Shown piece by piece: positions 46,191 through 64,000 of a stretch of 64,000 nt of DNA. The stretch's first letter is position 1. Each line of letters starts with the position of its first letter. A program made the position numbers and the translations under genes. The stretch comes from Coenobita brevimanus (taxonomy: Eukaryota > Arthropoda > Malacostraca > Decapoda > Coenobitidae): positions 34,763,046 through 34,827,045 of the forward strand of contig CM064715.1 of NCBI GenBank assembly GCA_032717465.1, read 5' to 3'. Under the pieces are notes generated by a model. It did no database searches. It saw only the letters and a list, made by a program, of their open reading frames with translations, and was not told the DNA's origin.

Positions 46191-46959
46191 ATATGATTTC
46201 ATCATCCTTTGTGTAATTCTAACGTACAGTATGTTGCATGTTTGATGACGAGCGTGTTCTACCTCACTCCCCCCCTCCTCCCTTACAGTAGAGTAAGTCG
46301 TTCTTTCTGTTGTTCAGAGCAGGAGTGTCAACTCTTTGTCCCCTCTGGCTTCATTTGCGCGTCCTTCTTACAAGTTGTATCAAGCTCTGCCGGCCCCTAT
46401 ATAATGAGCTCAGTCTCTGCATTAATTGCCACTTAGATCTACTCCTCATTTTGCTCACATCTCTGTCCTCCCCTGTACAGTTGTTATTATTGTGAGTGCT
46501 CAGGAAGTCTCCAACCATCTAGCAGCTGTGTAATTTGAGTATAAGTGTTATTACATTTTGTTCTTGTGCTGTATAGCATAAGGTGTTGATTCGTAGGCCT
46601 AGTAAAGTTTTTGTAATTCATCTTGTCAGCTAGTTGTAATAGTATTTTGTATCTGTAATAATATATCTTGCATCCACTGAGTATTATCTGATATTTTCAT
46701 TTTATCAGGGCTGACAAATAAATTTACTCTTGCTAATTTCGTGTTAATAGAAGCTATTGCAGTTAATCATATATTTAACCTGTTTTTTGCCATTACATTA
46801 TCCTTATGAGTCCTGAATGTTTTGTTGTTAGTTTGAGCATTAAATTCTAACTTGTAATTTTACCTAACTCTTTTGTTTTGAACCTGGAACTTTACGGGAC
46901 AGTAGTGATTTTTAGTATTCTCACTTAAAGTGTACATTATCTTTCTCTGTTCCGTAACA
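46191..46959 (+). repeat. 5' LTR of gypsy copy 2, slightly truncated
   Basis: 769 bases from ATATGATTTCATCATCC to CCGTAACA. The leading TGTTACATAGCCT is missing. Confidence 0.88.
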
Positions 46960-47043
46960 TAATTTTGGCTACCTCTTATCAGGATATTCAGGATATTATC
47001 ATAAGGATATTGCTTGATATTTTGTGGCTGTGATTTATTCATG

Positions 47044-48340
47044 ATGTCTACTATTACTACGCTTGATGAAGCCAAAGATTTTTTGTCAAATGTGCAAACA
47101 GCGTGTCATGTAGAAAACAGAACAAAGAATGAACTTAGGCTTGTTGCTCAACAATTGGGAATTGCTGTTCGCTCTCATCAGTCTAAAGATCAAATTGTTG
47201 ACATGATTAATGAAAGCTTGTTTAATGTAACTCCTCCAAATGAGCAAACGCAGATTGAATTAGGTAAGTTACAGCTAGCCCTGCAGGAGGCTCGTGCTAA
47301 GGAGGCTGAATTTCAGGCAAAAGCTCGTATTCAGGAGGCACAGGTACAGGCTCAGGCACAAATTGAACTTGCTAGGATTCAGGCAGACCATGAGTATCGC
47401 ATGAAACAAGGTGGAACTGGATCATCTAGCTCTGATGATTTTGATGAGGTTAAAAATGTTAAACTTGTCCCTCCTTTTAATGAATCTGATTTAACTAAGT
47501 ATTTTCAGTTGTTTGAGAGGGTAGCTACAGGTTTTAATTGGCCCCAAGAGTATTGGCTAGTACTCCTTGAAACTGTTTTCACCGGTAAAGCTCAAGTAAC
47601 TTATGCATCTTTGCCTCAGGATCAATCTGATAATTATGATGTAAAGAGCTTGATTGTTAAGGCCTATGAGCTTGTTCCTGAAGCCTATAGAGTAAAATTT
47701 AGAACATGTTCAGTATGCAAAAATCAAAGAAGATCTGTTAGAGCAGTGGTTAAATTCAAAGAATGTAAATTCTGATTTTGACAAATTTAAGCAGATGATT
47801 TTGCTGGAGGACTTGAAAAGGTGTATTAATAATGATGTAAGACTATATCTTGATGAGAGAAGAATAGATAATTTGTCTGATGCTGCAGTTTTAGCTGATG
47901 AATATGTTCTCACTCATAAGAGATATTCTAAAGAAAAAAGGAAAGCTGAGAGTAAGTACGTTGCCTCTACTCAGAGTACAGGTAACAAGAAAGAGAATAA
48001 AGATGATGTTTCTCAGGAAGTAAATACAAGCTTCACCTCTAGATTTCAGAAAAGTAAATGTACTTATTGTAGTAAGCTTGGTCATACTACGGAGAAATGT
48101 TTCAGGAGACAGCGTGATGTGAACAAAAAGGAGTCTTTAAATATTCAGTCAATTGGTCTAGTGTCCACCCTTGAGAGTTCCCAGAATTCTTTAACCGAGT
48201 TAACTGAACCTGCTTTGAGGGGTAAATTAAATTCTCATGAAGCTCCTCTTTTGAGCAGTAACGTGGGTGACACTCTCAAGAGTTCATGTGCTAATTTCCT
48301 GTCTGATGGTTTTATCAGTCCTCTGGACAGTAATGACAGG
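47044..48340 (+). pseudogene. Gag of gypsy copy 2
   Basis: Starts MSTITTLDEAKDFL at 47044. The coiled-coil segment is shorter than in copy 1. The capsid-like region is intact to EAYRVKFR, then a deletion and frameshift near 47706-47795 removes the THYKQ-type segment seen in copy 1. The frame from 47795 carries the zinc knuckle CTYCSKLGHTTEKC. Here the codon that is TAG in copy 1 is CAG. Confidence 0.85.
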
Positions 48341-51300
48341 AAATCAGTTCAAATATATCGTGATACAGGTGCTTGCCAATCCCTTATGCTGACCAGTGTT
48401 CTAGGCTCTAATGTTAATTCCTCTGATGAAACTGTAATCTTACAAGGTGTAGGGAATAATTGCTTCTCTGTCCCTCTGTGCAGAGTGAATTTGGAGTCTG
48501 GTTTTGTTAATGGTTCCGTTATGGTTGGGTTGGTTGAGACACTCCCAGTGTCAGGTGTAACTTTCTTACTTGGAAATGATATTGGTGGAAGTAAAGTGTG
48601 TCCAGCTCCTCAGTTCTCTAGTGAACCAGTGACTACGACCCAGGATTGTGATGTCCCTGATGTGTTCTCTGCCTGTGCTGTCACTAGGGCTAAGTCTAAA
48701 GTTACTGGTGACTTAGAGGATAATGATGATGATGATGTTATCCTAGCTGACACTTTTCTTGCAAATCTGGACCACTCACCAGATGAGGCAGTGCCCCGTA
48801 GTGTTGATAATTTGTCTCGTCAAGAGTTGGTTGAGTTGCAGGTTGCTGACCCTGAGTTGAAAGGTCTAGCTAACTGTGCTTGCAGTGAGGAAGAGTCAGC
48901 TGGTGCTTCTACTTGTTATTATATAAAGTCAGGAGTACTTATGAGGAAGAGGAGACCCCCAACAGCATCAGCCGACTGTGAATGGGAGGTTGTACATCAA
49001 GTTGTCATCCCTCGTGTTTGTAGGCAGGATATCATTAGAGTGGCTCATGATTCCAGTTTGGCAGGACACCTTGGAGTGAGGAAGACTGTGGCACGCATTT
49101 TGAAACACTTCTACTGGCCAGGTATCTTCAGGGATGTTTCCTGGTATTGAAAGTCTTGTCACACCTGTCAAGTTGTGGGGAAGTGTAATCAGACCGAAAA
49201 GGTTCCATCTCTAGTTCCCATTCCTCCTTTTGAGGCGCCATTCACCCGTGTGTTGGTGGATATTGTGGGCCCTCTTCCTAAGACTTCTTCAGGATTTTCT
49301 TATGTGTTGACCCTGATTGATATGGCTACTCGTTATCCTGAAGCCATTCCACTTAGAAATATCTCAGCAAAGAACGTGGTTAAGGAAATGCTAGGGTTCT
49401 TCACAAAGTTTGGTCTGGCCAAGGAGGTACAGTCAGACCGGGGAAGTAATTCCACGTCAAATGTTTTCAAGCAGTCTCTGAAAAAGTTGGGCATCATCCA
49501 GATCACGTCTTCAGCTTACCATCCCCAGACCCATGGAGCATTGGAGAGATATCATCAAACACTGAAATCGATGCTCAAGAAATACTGTTTGGAACATCAG
49601 AAAGACTGGGATAAAGGTCTTCCATTCTTTGTATTTGCCGCAAGAGAATCTCCAAATGAATCACTGGGCTTCTCACCCTTTGAACTACTGTTTGGCCATG
49701 AAGTAGGAGGACCCCTTAAGCTACTCAAGGAATGCTGGCTGTCGGAAGAAGATGACCTCAACCTGCTGGAGTATGTGATGAAGTTCAAAGAACGGCTGTC
49801 CACTGCTTTACAGCTGGCGAGAGAGAATTTAGGAGCTGCTCAGGAGAAGATGAAGACTTGGTTTGATACGAAGTCCAGGTTACGCCACTTTCGGCCAGGA
49901 GATCAGGTTTTGATTCTGCTACCAGTGCATGGGCAACCTCTTCAAGCCAAGTTTAGTGGTCATTATTTCGTGGAGAAGAAACTCAGTGATGTCAACTATG
50001 TCATCGCCACACCAGATCGTAGAAAGAACAAGCAACTTTGTCACATCAACATGCTAAAATTATATCTTAGGCGGGAAGAAAATAACCCAGTCGGCACTGT
50101 AGCTGTTCCATCCGAGTCTGCAAGTGAAGTTCTCCCATGCAGCATGAGCCTGAGTGATAGTTTGAGGAAGAATCCTGATATCATGAATGATCTCCAGGCC
50201 AAGCTTTCTCATCTAGGTCCAGAGGAAAGGCAGGAGTTTTCGGCATTACTGCAGGAGTACCCGCAAGTGTTCTGTGCCACTCCAGGAAGAACCACTGTGT
50301 TGATGCATGATGTCGATGTTGGAGACGCAAAGCCAATTAAACTGCCTCCTTACCGTGTGAACCCAGTGAAAGCTCCTCTCATCCAGAAGGAGCTTGGCTG
50401 CCTGTTGGACCACAAGATGATTGAGCCCTGTCAGAGCGAGTGGAGTTCTCCTGTCACTCTAGTCTCTAAGCCAGGTGGGTCACGCGACTTTGCATCGACT
50501 ACAGACGTGTTAATCAGATAACCAAAATAGACACTTACCCTCTCCCTCGCGAGGAAGATTGCATAGACAAGATCGGAAAGGCTAGGTACATAAGTAAGTT
50601 TGATTTGTTAAAGGGATACTGGCAAGTACCTATGACTGAACGTGCTAGGGAGATCTCATGTTTTGTAACACTAGGAAAGACTTTTGCACGTTCTGTAATG
50701 CCATATGGTATGAAGAATGCACCAGCCACATTTCAGAAGCTCATGAATGTTGTAACAGAGGGTTTGGCAGGGTGTGTTGTTTATATTGATGATGTATTAA
50801 TCTTCAGTGACAACTGGAAAGATCACCTATGCCATGTCAATAAATTTCTTGAGCGTTTGGTTCAGGCTAATCTTGTAGCTAATTTATCAAAGTGTGAGTC
50901 TGGTCAAGCTAAAGTTCAGTACCTTGGGTACGTAATTGGTGATGGACATGTTGCACCACCAGGAGCTAAGGTTCAGGTTATAAGTGATCTTCCCAGACCT
51001 AAAAGTAGGAAAGAGCTACAAAGATTTTTGGGAATGGTAGGTTATTACAGGAGATTTGTTCTTAACTTTTCAATTCTTGTATCACCACTTACAGACCTAC
51101 TGAAAAAGGGAGTTAAATTTTTCTGGACCGATGACTGTGAATCCTCTTTCAGCAAACTTAAAGGTATCCTATTAAGTCAGCCAGTGCTCGCTACTCAAAA
51201 TTTTGCTAAGCCTTTTAAGATGGCTGTTGACGCAAGTGAAACAGGAGCTTTGGCTGTTTTGCTGCAAGAGGATGATCAAGGTATTGAATATCCTGTATCT

Positions 51301-51586
51301 TATTACAGTAAGAAGTTCACTGCACCTCAAAAGAACTACTCAACTATTGAGAAAGGGCTTTTGGCCTTGATTTTGGGTTTACAGCATTTTTCATTTTTTT
51401 TTGTGTTCTGGTTTTGACCCCATAGTCATTTATACCGATTATAACCCACTGAAATTCCTTAGTAAGTTTAAAGATAAAAATCAGAGATTGACAAGATGGA
51501 GTTTACTTCTTCAGGAGTATTCATTAGACATACAACATGTCAAGAGGAAAGAAAATGTTATTGCAGATTGCTTATCTAGACTTTAG
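48341..51586 (+). pseudogene. Protease, integrase, reverse transcriptase and RNase H of gypsy copy 2
   Basis: The protease has YRDTGACQSLM near 48355 and GVTFLLGNDIGG. The gag-protease-integrase frame runs from 47795 to a TGA at 49148-49150; this stop replaces the first Cys of the integrase zinc site (WYCKSC in copy 1). The frame then continues to 50521 with VDIVGPLP, QSDRGSNST and GALERYHQ, so the integrase catalytic triad is kept. A 1-base loss near 50480 shifts the frame; RT continues with MLKGYWQVPM, PYGMKNAPATFQ and catalytic YIDDVLIF. A T-run indel near 51400 shifts the frame again before IYTDYNPLKFLSKF and ADCLSRL. Only these few lesions separate it from an open pol. Confidence 0.87.
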
Positions 51587-51647
51587 ACAGATTGTTTTAG
51601 AGTAATAAGAAATTTCCTTTGTAAATTTCTTTTTCTTTGTGGGGAGG

Positions 51648-52551
<904 letters not shown>

Positions 52552-52552
52552 A

Positions 52553-52685
52553 TGACCCGATTCCCAATACCTTTCGCTCAGAAAGTGTTATCTGGCAACT
52601 GCAGCGGCCTCGTTATATTTCCTATATTGGATACCGGAAAGAGCAGTATTTAGGTAAACCACACCAAAAAGCAAAATATAAGCAT
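52553..52685 (+). other. Unit F, first part, right copy
   Basis: Matches the reverse complement of about 13170-13308. It reads [20 protein letters not shown] in one frame, close to the left copy. It is cut by a LINE insertion. Confidence 0.5.
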
Positions 52686-53406
52686 TTTTGTTTGTGTTGT
52701 GGTACCGACTGCGTTATATGAGGCTGAAACATGGAATATGGGTGTAGCAGAGAGGAAAAGTTTGAATGTAATGGAGATGAAGTGTCTGAGGAGTATGTGT
52801 GGAATGAAGCGTATGGATCGATTGCGAAATTATGAAGTGCGAAGGAGAACTGGAGTTGTTCGGGAGAAGGCTGGTAGCGTTGAGCAGAGGGTGTTGTGAT
52901 GGTTTGGGCATATGTAGAGAATGGATAATGAGCGATTGGTGAAAAAGATAACTAGATCTGATGTGAGAGGTGTAAGGCTGAGAGGAAGACCACGGATAGG
53001 ATGGATGGACAGTGTGAAGAGAGCACTGGATGCGAGAGGGATGTCTGTTGAGCAAGGAAGAGTGGCTGTGCGTGACAGAAATAAATGGAGAGAAACTGTG
53101 AATGAATAAGTGATGACGCAGCCCTGAGGGGATATTCTCCCGCATTTGGTCTGATCAGCTAGTCAGGTCAGGTGCGGATAAGGGGAAGGGTCTGTTATGA
53201 TGTGGCAGGGCTAAACCAGCTCTGCTGTCGGGCCCTCCTGCGGATGTCACTGATTGCATTGCGCAGTTGAACCTTGTGCGGTGTGGTGTGGTGAGGATCT
53301 GTCCGTTTTCCCCTTGGAGCTAAGATGCAAATGAATGTGTTTGAATGGATGAGTAAATGGGGAGTGTATCGTCCTGTCTCGGCTACCTCCCTTTCCTTGG
53401 GGGAAG
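52686..53406 (+). pseudogene. 3' end of a LINE inserted in unit F
   Basis: Absent from the left copy of F. The coding part (52699-53109) reads TALYEAETWNMG, KCLRSMCGMKRMDRLRN, MDNERLVKKI and RGRPRIGWMDSVKRAL, with a stop at 52897-52899; it is the extreme C-terminus of a LINE reverse transcriptase. A 3' UTR of about 290 bases follows and ends in a short TAGA repeat near 53400. Heavily 5' truncated. Confidence 0.75.
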
Positions 53407-54200
53407 CAGCCTAGGTATATAGATAGATATCTCGCATTACGGAAGAGGAAACCATAATATACTAAAGTTGAGGCTAAGCGGTACGAAAGAATATGAAACG
53501 CACAGCCTATCACTCAACGGTTTCAGGCTTAAAATGCAGAGAATCTCTCGTAATACTCATTTTACATCCTGAATCAATAATACTGAAGGAAAAATGTCCC
53601 ATAAATAAAATAACACAGCTAATGATAATGTCCAAATCACGAAAGCCATCAACTCAGAAAAATAATTGAAAAATATATTATATTTATTATTATCTATGAG
53701 GGATGATGTTTACGCGGCAAAAACCCGTGAGTGCTGCAGCAAGATGGATCGTGAACACGATATATACTACAGCCTGTCAATGCAAGCAGATTATTGCTCT
53801 TTATTTAGCAAATATTCCAGGAAGACAGATATCCCAGCAAATTAGCATCGAGGAAGACAGTTAACGGATAGATAACCGATACAGACGGGTAGAACAGAGC
53901 AAATTAACCAAATGGAGCCCCTCCTGGCACAAGACCAAGACAGACAAATTATTGCATGAGCTCAAGAACACCTAACCACCTGCGTTGCCATCAAGCAGCA
54001 AATTAATCTGCCGGTGTTCAGTGAAACCAATGCAGGTACTGGGGGAAACTTGGTCAATTTATTCACACGAAAATCCAACATGTAATAAAATACGTAGAGA
54101 AATTTCATGAGGGAGAGGATAATAGTAAAATCAACGGTGCGGCAATGAAGAGAACTTCAGACGAAAAGGATTAATATAAAAGAGGGGGGGGGGGAAATCG
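53407..54200 (+). other. Unit F, second part, right copy, with G-rich tract
   Basis: Reverse-complement homologue of 12393-13170. The same protein-like stretches as the left copy recur with frame breaks. A polypurine-like run (AGAGGGGGGGGGGG) at 54181-54194 directly precedes the candidate LTR start at 54201. Confidence 0.45.
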
Positions 54201-58846
<4,646 letters not shown>

Positions 58847-60271
58847 CAATGTCTGCAGAAATGAAGGTTTTCTGAGCACCCGTATCAAAAAGGGAACATA
58901 CCAATATGTTTCTATTCTCAATCAATACCTTCACATCGGGTATGGGAACAGCAGCTGGCATTACTATTGGAGCATTCCCCTTTTGCAATTGTCATATTGA
59001 CACTTGCAGGTTTAGGAACCTCAGTTTTCATCCTTCGGCATAAAGCACTATGACGATGATCCTTTTTGGATTTAAAACAAAGATTTAATTTAGTCTTACA
59101 GTCCGCGGAAGTATGTTCGTTGTTCATACAAATTATACAACACCCCAGTTCCTGGAGCTTTCCTACTCTAGAAGCATAATCAGGATAATGTTGACAGGAT
59201 GCTCTGGAATGTTGCTCACCACAAAATGCACAAACTTTCCTGTCATTTACCATGGAAGGTTTTACTTTCTTAATTTCATCGGTTTGTCTATTCCTTGTCT
59301 TTAATACTTTATCCTCAGCCTTTAAGGAACTAAGGAAGGTACCTATCTCTTTCTTAGGCATATACTTAGTTGGTTAGTGGGTTTTTTCTTTATTTCAGTC
59401 TGCTGTTTAATCTCAGTAGGTTTTACTGTTCCTTGCAAATGTTTACAGAGTTGCATCAGGTCTTCCTCAATCTCTTCGTAGGAGAAATTATCCTTTTGGT
59501 ACCTACCATACAAAGCATCCTTGGTTTTCGGTAGAAGTTTCAAGGACACAATTCTTGAAAGCACCCAATCTGATGCATTGCTATCTTCGTAAGTACCTAA
59601 GACCTTTAAGTTACAACTCAGTGCAATTCTAAAATTTTGCAAGAAATCAAAATCGTGTCTAGTATGGGTAATTCAATTACAGCTTTCAGTAACTGAATAA
59701 TAACTTGCTCCCTGTCTTCGTAGTTTTCTCGAAGGATAGTCAATGCCACCTCATAATAATTTTCTTCTACTGGTAATTCTTTTATCAGCTGATATGGTGT
59801 TCCTTTGACCTGTTCTAACAGATATGTGAGTTTGCTGACCTTAGGGAGATCTGTTTTATCATGTAATAAATATTTGAACTGATTCCAAAAAGATTTCCAA
59901 TTCTGCTCCCCATCAAACTCCGGAAGCGTTATTTGTGGTAATACAGCTGTTCCACAATTTTATGTTTCCGCGGCAGTCTCAGCTAATTTTGACTCTAGTG
60001 TCTTTACTACAGTTAAGTATTCTAATTTACCTTCAAACTTCGTAGTTTCTGACTCTAAGAGTTCCTTATCATCAGCCTTTACTATAGCCACTTCTAAAGT
60101 TATATAACCTTCTTTGTACTTATTCCACCGGTCTTTCAGTATATTTAGGAGACTATTTAATTTCTCTCTGGACAGAGGTATTTCGTTCAACGATTGTTTG
60201 CAATCATTTATGGTTCTAGTTACCCATCCAGCTTTACTACTAGAAGATCTTTGCAACGAGGAAACAGACAT
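58847..60271 (-). pseudogene. BEL/Pao gag and start of protease, copy R
   Basis: 60271-59960 starts MSVSSLQRSSSSKAGWVT and keeps the N-terminal helical region (LEVAIVKADDKELLESETTK). The middle is frameshifted. 59642-59343 and 59361-58918 carry ALSCNLKVLGTYED and the zinc motifs CAFCGEQHSRASC and CCIICMNNEHTSADC. The protease start is frameshifted by an extra base near 58982, then switches into RTE at 58846. Confidence 0.82.
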
Positions 60272-60788
60272 GTTGACTGGTTTTTAATTTAATAATTTAA
60301 CTAGGAGTTTCAGCCACAAATTTACCTCAGCTTAGTAATTATCTGATTATTTTAAACTTTGAAGAGGGTAGGGATTAAGTTCATTATATCAAACCTATCC
60401 CCCTGGCTTGTTTAACCTCTACGGTTGTATTTATCCCAACACTTAATTTCCAAATACTCATTTTCCGGCTCAGCTAATCATTCATTTAAAATTTGAGGAG
60501 TGTAGGGATTAGGTTCGTAGCTTTAAACCTATCCCTCTGGGTTGTTAAACCTCTAGGGTTGTATTTTATCCCCCCACTCAATTTCCAAAAATCCCCTGAA
60601 CTCGGAATGTACGTATTCCACATCATCCACGGCAACCGAACGTGGTAGTAAATTATGCCCAACAAAAGCAACCTTAAACACATTCAGTGATTCAGCACAC
60701 ATCTGCTCTCCTCACTCTCAAGGGGCACCAAAAATGTGAAAAATATTTAAATTATACGAGTCAGTATCCTTACTCGGGGCACCAAAAA

Positions 60789-61825
60789 TGTCAGAAATGG
60801 TATCTAGTATTTTCTAGTAAACAACTCGTAGGTCGTTACTCTTCCCTAAAATTGTCCTTAAGTAAATTCAGACAAGTCTCATAGGGTTAGGTAAACAGCA
60901 ACATACACCTTAACTCACCTAATTAATTCTCTTCTATCTCCTAGCTAATCCCTCCTTGTATTGGCCAATTCGTAAAGGTTACTTAGCTAGGGAGTGCTGA
61001 ACAACAGATGACGACGAGCGTGCTTTTCTGTCTGTTGCTTGGACCGTCAAGCATCCTTGAGGTGCGTATATACAAACGTGCTTGGACCTTGTCTAGGAGC
61101 AGAGTGAGCTAACTATACTCCGTTTTTTTTTTTTTTTTTTTTTTATTGAGGGGAAGATGCACTTGACAGGTTGATGATGCTTGCCTGAATGCAATATGTC
61201 CAAAAAATATTTACTAACCCAGATATCCCCCTCAGGTATTTGTTGTCAGTTAATAATGCTACATTATGAAGTAATGTTGCATTCAGCCAATAATCACCAA
61301 GCTTTCAAGTGCATCTTCGCCTCGACAAAAAAAAAACTGAGTATAGGCAAGCCTTTATCTCCCTCATAGAATGGTAGAGGTGCCAACCATTAATTATTTA
61401 CAATATGAAATACAGTTAGATTACATCATGATATATACATGGCGAATCTAACAAATTAATCTTAGTTTTAATTAAACTGAAGGCAAACCAAATATTCCCT
61501 TTATCCATATGAATATGTTAAATCCACATCTGTTTTATATGAGGACCTTTTCATATTCAGACACGTCATCTGACACGCAGACGCAGTTTAATCAGTGAAA
61601 ATTCCCAAGTAATCACATGTATTTACAAGATAGTTGTCCGGTAGGGGTTAAACGCAAGAGCATTTAATTTATCAATAATAAGAATTAATAAAGAGAACAA
61701 TTTATGAGTTGTAAAAACCGCTTGAATAGTTGTTAACGTCTCAGGTTTTCCTCTGCTTTTTAACCAGGGACGACTGTTTTAAAAAGTAGAGAGTGCAACT
61801 GCTCTGGGTGAAAATATTTCCCACA
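60789..61825 (-). repeat. BEL/Pao LTR, copy R, carrying a MITE
   Basis: 1037 bases, closely matching 40647-41672 and including the MITE at the same position. The primer site TGGTGCCCCGAGTAAG lies at about 60768-60784. Confidence 0.88.
61116..61343. mobile_element. Mariner/Tc1-type MITE in the BEL LTR, copy R
   Basis: About 228 bases, TACTCCGTTTTT at one end and AACTGAGTA at the other, flanked by TA at 61114-61115 and 61344-61345. Same insertion site as 40967-41188, so one insertion event duplicated with its host LTR. Confidence 0.85.
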
Positions 61826-61968
61826 GCATGCAAGAATTGCAAACTTGGAGTCAGTATTTACGAAAGGAAGAGTGAACATTCAAGTGAGACCCCCCTGAGT
61901 GAAAGGTGAATATGTAAATAGCGAAAAAAATATTAAAGAATAAAAATAAAATAATAATAATAATGACA

Positions 61969-62001
<33 letters not shown>

Positions 62002-62619
62002 GTAATAATAATTTTCATTTAGTAGAAAATTATGAGGTAACATATATACATTATTTATCAAATCATGAATTACTGTTACCCAATATACAATAACCAATTC
62101 ATATAACAATATTATTATATCTCATATATATGTATCCTAGATATAAATCACATTAAAAATATATTAATGAATCCTACTATAATCTCGGCATGGTACTGCC
62201 ATTAATGAGTATGTCTCTTGCACATACACATTTGTGCCACTTTTTTAGTACAATATGTTATTCTGCAATCAACTCTACTAAAATGTATTTATTATACATA
62301 CAGTGTATTAGAACAATGTGTTATGTATTTACTCCATACAATGTATTACTACAATATGTTATGTTTCTACAATATTATTATATCTGTATAATATTGTCAT
62401 GAATATTAGACCTCTATCACATGCTGCCTTAGGTTCGCTAGCAGGGCGTGACCGAGCGATGTCAGGACTCTACAGTATCATAAAACACACATAAGTATTT
62501 AAGAGGTTAAATGAAAGTCATATGCTAGGCCCTGGAGGAAATGGTGTTTGCGAATTCCCTCTGAGGATTGCTATATTCAGCACCACGTGACGCTTGGCCG
62601 GAAAGTTACCACACACACA

Positions 62620-62706
<87 letters not shown>

Positions 62707-62990
62707 GCTTCTAGAACATTTTGACCACAGCGTAGCCCACATGATAGAAGGTCTTATATACGGAACGAAAGAGGAGAGGTCAGAAGGAATTAGGAAACTT
62801 GAGTGGGCAGATTGAGAAGGGGGGTCTAGCAAGAGAAGCTGGGAGATAAGTTAACTAGCACAAAACGCTCTTGTGGAATACACTCCGCGTTAATCTTGAG
62901 ATTTCCCTTTTGAAGAAAATGAAAACTACAATCAAACCCCAGCACTCATCTTTATCTTCTTCTGTCACCAACTACAAGTGAACTGAGGCT
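61826..62990. other. Non-coding flank, copy R, with (ATA)n and (AC)n
   Basis: Direct-repeat homologue of 41673-42840. ATA-rich part at about 61950-62012. No gene seen. Confidence 0.55.
62610..62703. repeat. (AC)n microsatellite
   Basis: About 94 bases with one ACAT interruption near its start. Confidence 0.97.
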
Positions 62991-63785
62991 ATCTCCTCAC
63001 TAATCTACTCACTATTACGTACAGCTCGGCTACGACCATTCTATAATCAATTACAGGAGTGATATATCTACCACCTACCTCCTTCACACCATCACATTTC
63101 TTTCTGCTTTCATTTCCACATTTCCGCACCTCTTTCGAGAATAATTTCCTATCTTCAGAGTAGTTAGCATTCATTTTTCTTCCTAGATCATCATTTACCA
63201 CCTTTTTCCTCAAGACTAGTCTCTTTACGTGCATCTTAATACTCAGTATATTTATTTCTTATTACAACTGAACCCCTGTCCTGTAACTACTTTAGCCACT
63301 TCTTCTTCTTTTCCTCCACTACTCTTTTAACCTCCTCATCCCACCATGCCATATCTTTTTTCATTGTTGTTACTCTTGCCACACTACACACAGCTTTAGC
63401 ATTCCTGACTAAGCAATCCCTACATGCATTCCACAGTCTGTCCAGATCTCTTTCATTCCAATTTACTAAATCTAACTACTCCTCTATGTTGGTCCTGCAA
63501 TCATCTGCCATTTCTTTGATACTCAGCTTCTCAACTTTCCGTCTTTCTCTCTGACTGCTCCTCTCAGTCCTGATCCACCTCACTCCTCTCAGCTTGATCA
63601 TGCATACCAGTCATATGATCTGACAGACCTCCACATCGTCCTCTCATCCTCTCATGGCCCTCGTAGCAGCAACCATTCTCATCATCGACCTCTCTACGAG
63701 CAAGTAATCAGTCATGCCCCTTTCAACACGATCCCCGTTCCCTCTATATTTATGTGCATCTTTGTGTTTGAAATACGAGTTAGAC
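62990..63785 (-). pseudogene. LINE fragment, copy R
   Basis: Minus-strand homologue of 42840-43635; 63234-62989 has NDDLGRKMNANYSEDRKLFS. Confidence 0.68.
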
Positions 63786-63805
63786 TCTCTCTCTCTCTCT
63801 GTCTC

Positions 63806-63886
<81 letters not shown>
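63786..63886. repeat. (CT)n followed by (TA)n
   Basis: A short CT/GTCT tract (63786-63808), then TA. The CT tract is absent from copies L and M at this junction. Confidence 0.95.
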
Positions 63887-63887
<1 letters not shown>

Positions 63888-63888
<1 letters not shown>

Positions 63889-64000
63889 ATAAATGAGGAT
63901 CCAGTAGGGAACCTGATGACGTATATAAAACTGAAGACCAGGACAAGGAGACGTTGTACTGGGGCCATGTTCGCGATTTATTACAGCAGTGACATTTCGA
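63888..64000 (-). other. Penelope-associated 3' region, copy R, cut by the window end
   Basis: Matches 43788-43895 and, in reverse complement, 22181-22284. It runs off the window inside the hammerhead-like motif, so a third Penelope copy probably lies just beyond. Confidence 0.6.

Overview
This is a eukaryotic genomic window made almost entirely of transposable-element (TE) remnants and simple repeats. I found no host gene that I could support. Long (TA)n and (AC)n arrays, together with hAT, RTE, I-like, Penelope-like, BEL/Pao, Ty3/gypsy and errantivirus-like sequences, point to an arthropod, most likely a malacostracan crustacean. That assignment is an inference, because no host gene is available to confirm it.

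Layout, left to right: a broken hAT transposase (0.35-2.3 kb); an RTE LINE split into two oppositely oriented parts between (TA)n arrays (3.2-6.2 kb); an unidentified unit here called F (6.25-13.3 kb), interrupted by a nearly full-length I-clade LINE flanked by an 11-bp target duplication; Ty3/gypsy copy 1 (13.36-19.8 kb); a tRNA-like SINE and a Penelope-like element (19.8-22.2 kb); a LINE fragment and flank (22.3-24.27 kb); the LTR and gag of a BEL/Pao element fused to a second RTE copy (24.28-28.5 kb); the integrase and env of an errantivirus-like gypsy element, split by a LINE (28.5-33.9 kb); a BEL/Pao element on the minus strand with both LTRs (33.96-41.67 kb); then, in reverse order, the flank, LINE fragment and Penelope-like element (41.7-45.9 kb), gypsy copy 2 (46.2-52.4 kb), F again (52.5-54.7 kb), a LINE (54.8-56.7 kb), a third RTE copy fused to BEL gag and LTR (56.9-61.8 kb), and a third copy of the flank (61.8-64.0 kb).

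The main architectural result is that most of the window is one inverted repeat. RTE-F-gypsy-Penelope-flank-BEL at about 4.2-26.8 kb is repeated in reverse at about 58.8-38.7 kb. The internal gypsy is flipped relative to its flanks in the right arm. In addition, the 38.7-43.9 kb part is repeated in direct orientation at 58.8-64 kb, about 20.15 kb away. Shared lesions (a Penelope stop codon, a MITE in the BEL LTR, a BEL-RTE fusion point, an RTE stop codon) show that the copies arose by duplication of already dead elements. These markers group the copies in conflicting ways, which implies recombination or conversion between them.

Nearly every coding region is broken by stops or frameshifts. The longest open frames are the 875-codon pol of gypsy copy 1 and a 597-codon LINE reverse transcriptase. 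Both gypsy copies carry integrase before reverse transcriptase, the order known from the Gmr1 group and unlike ordinary Ty3/gypsy elements.
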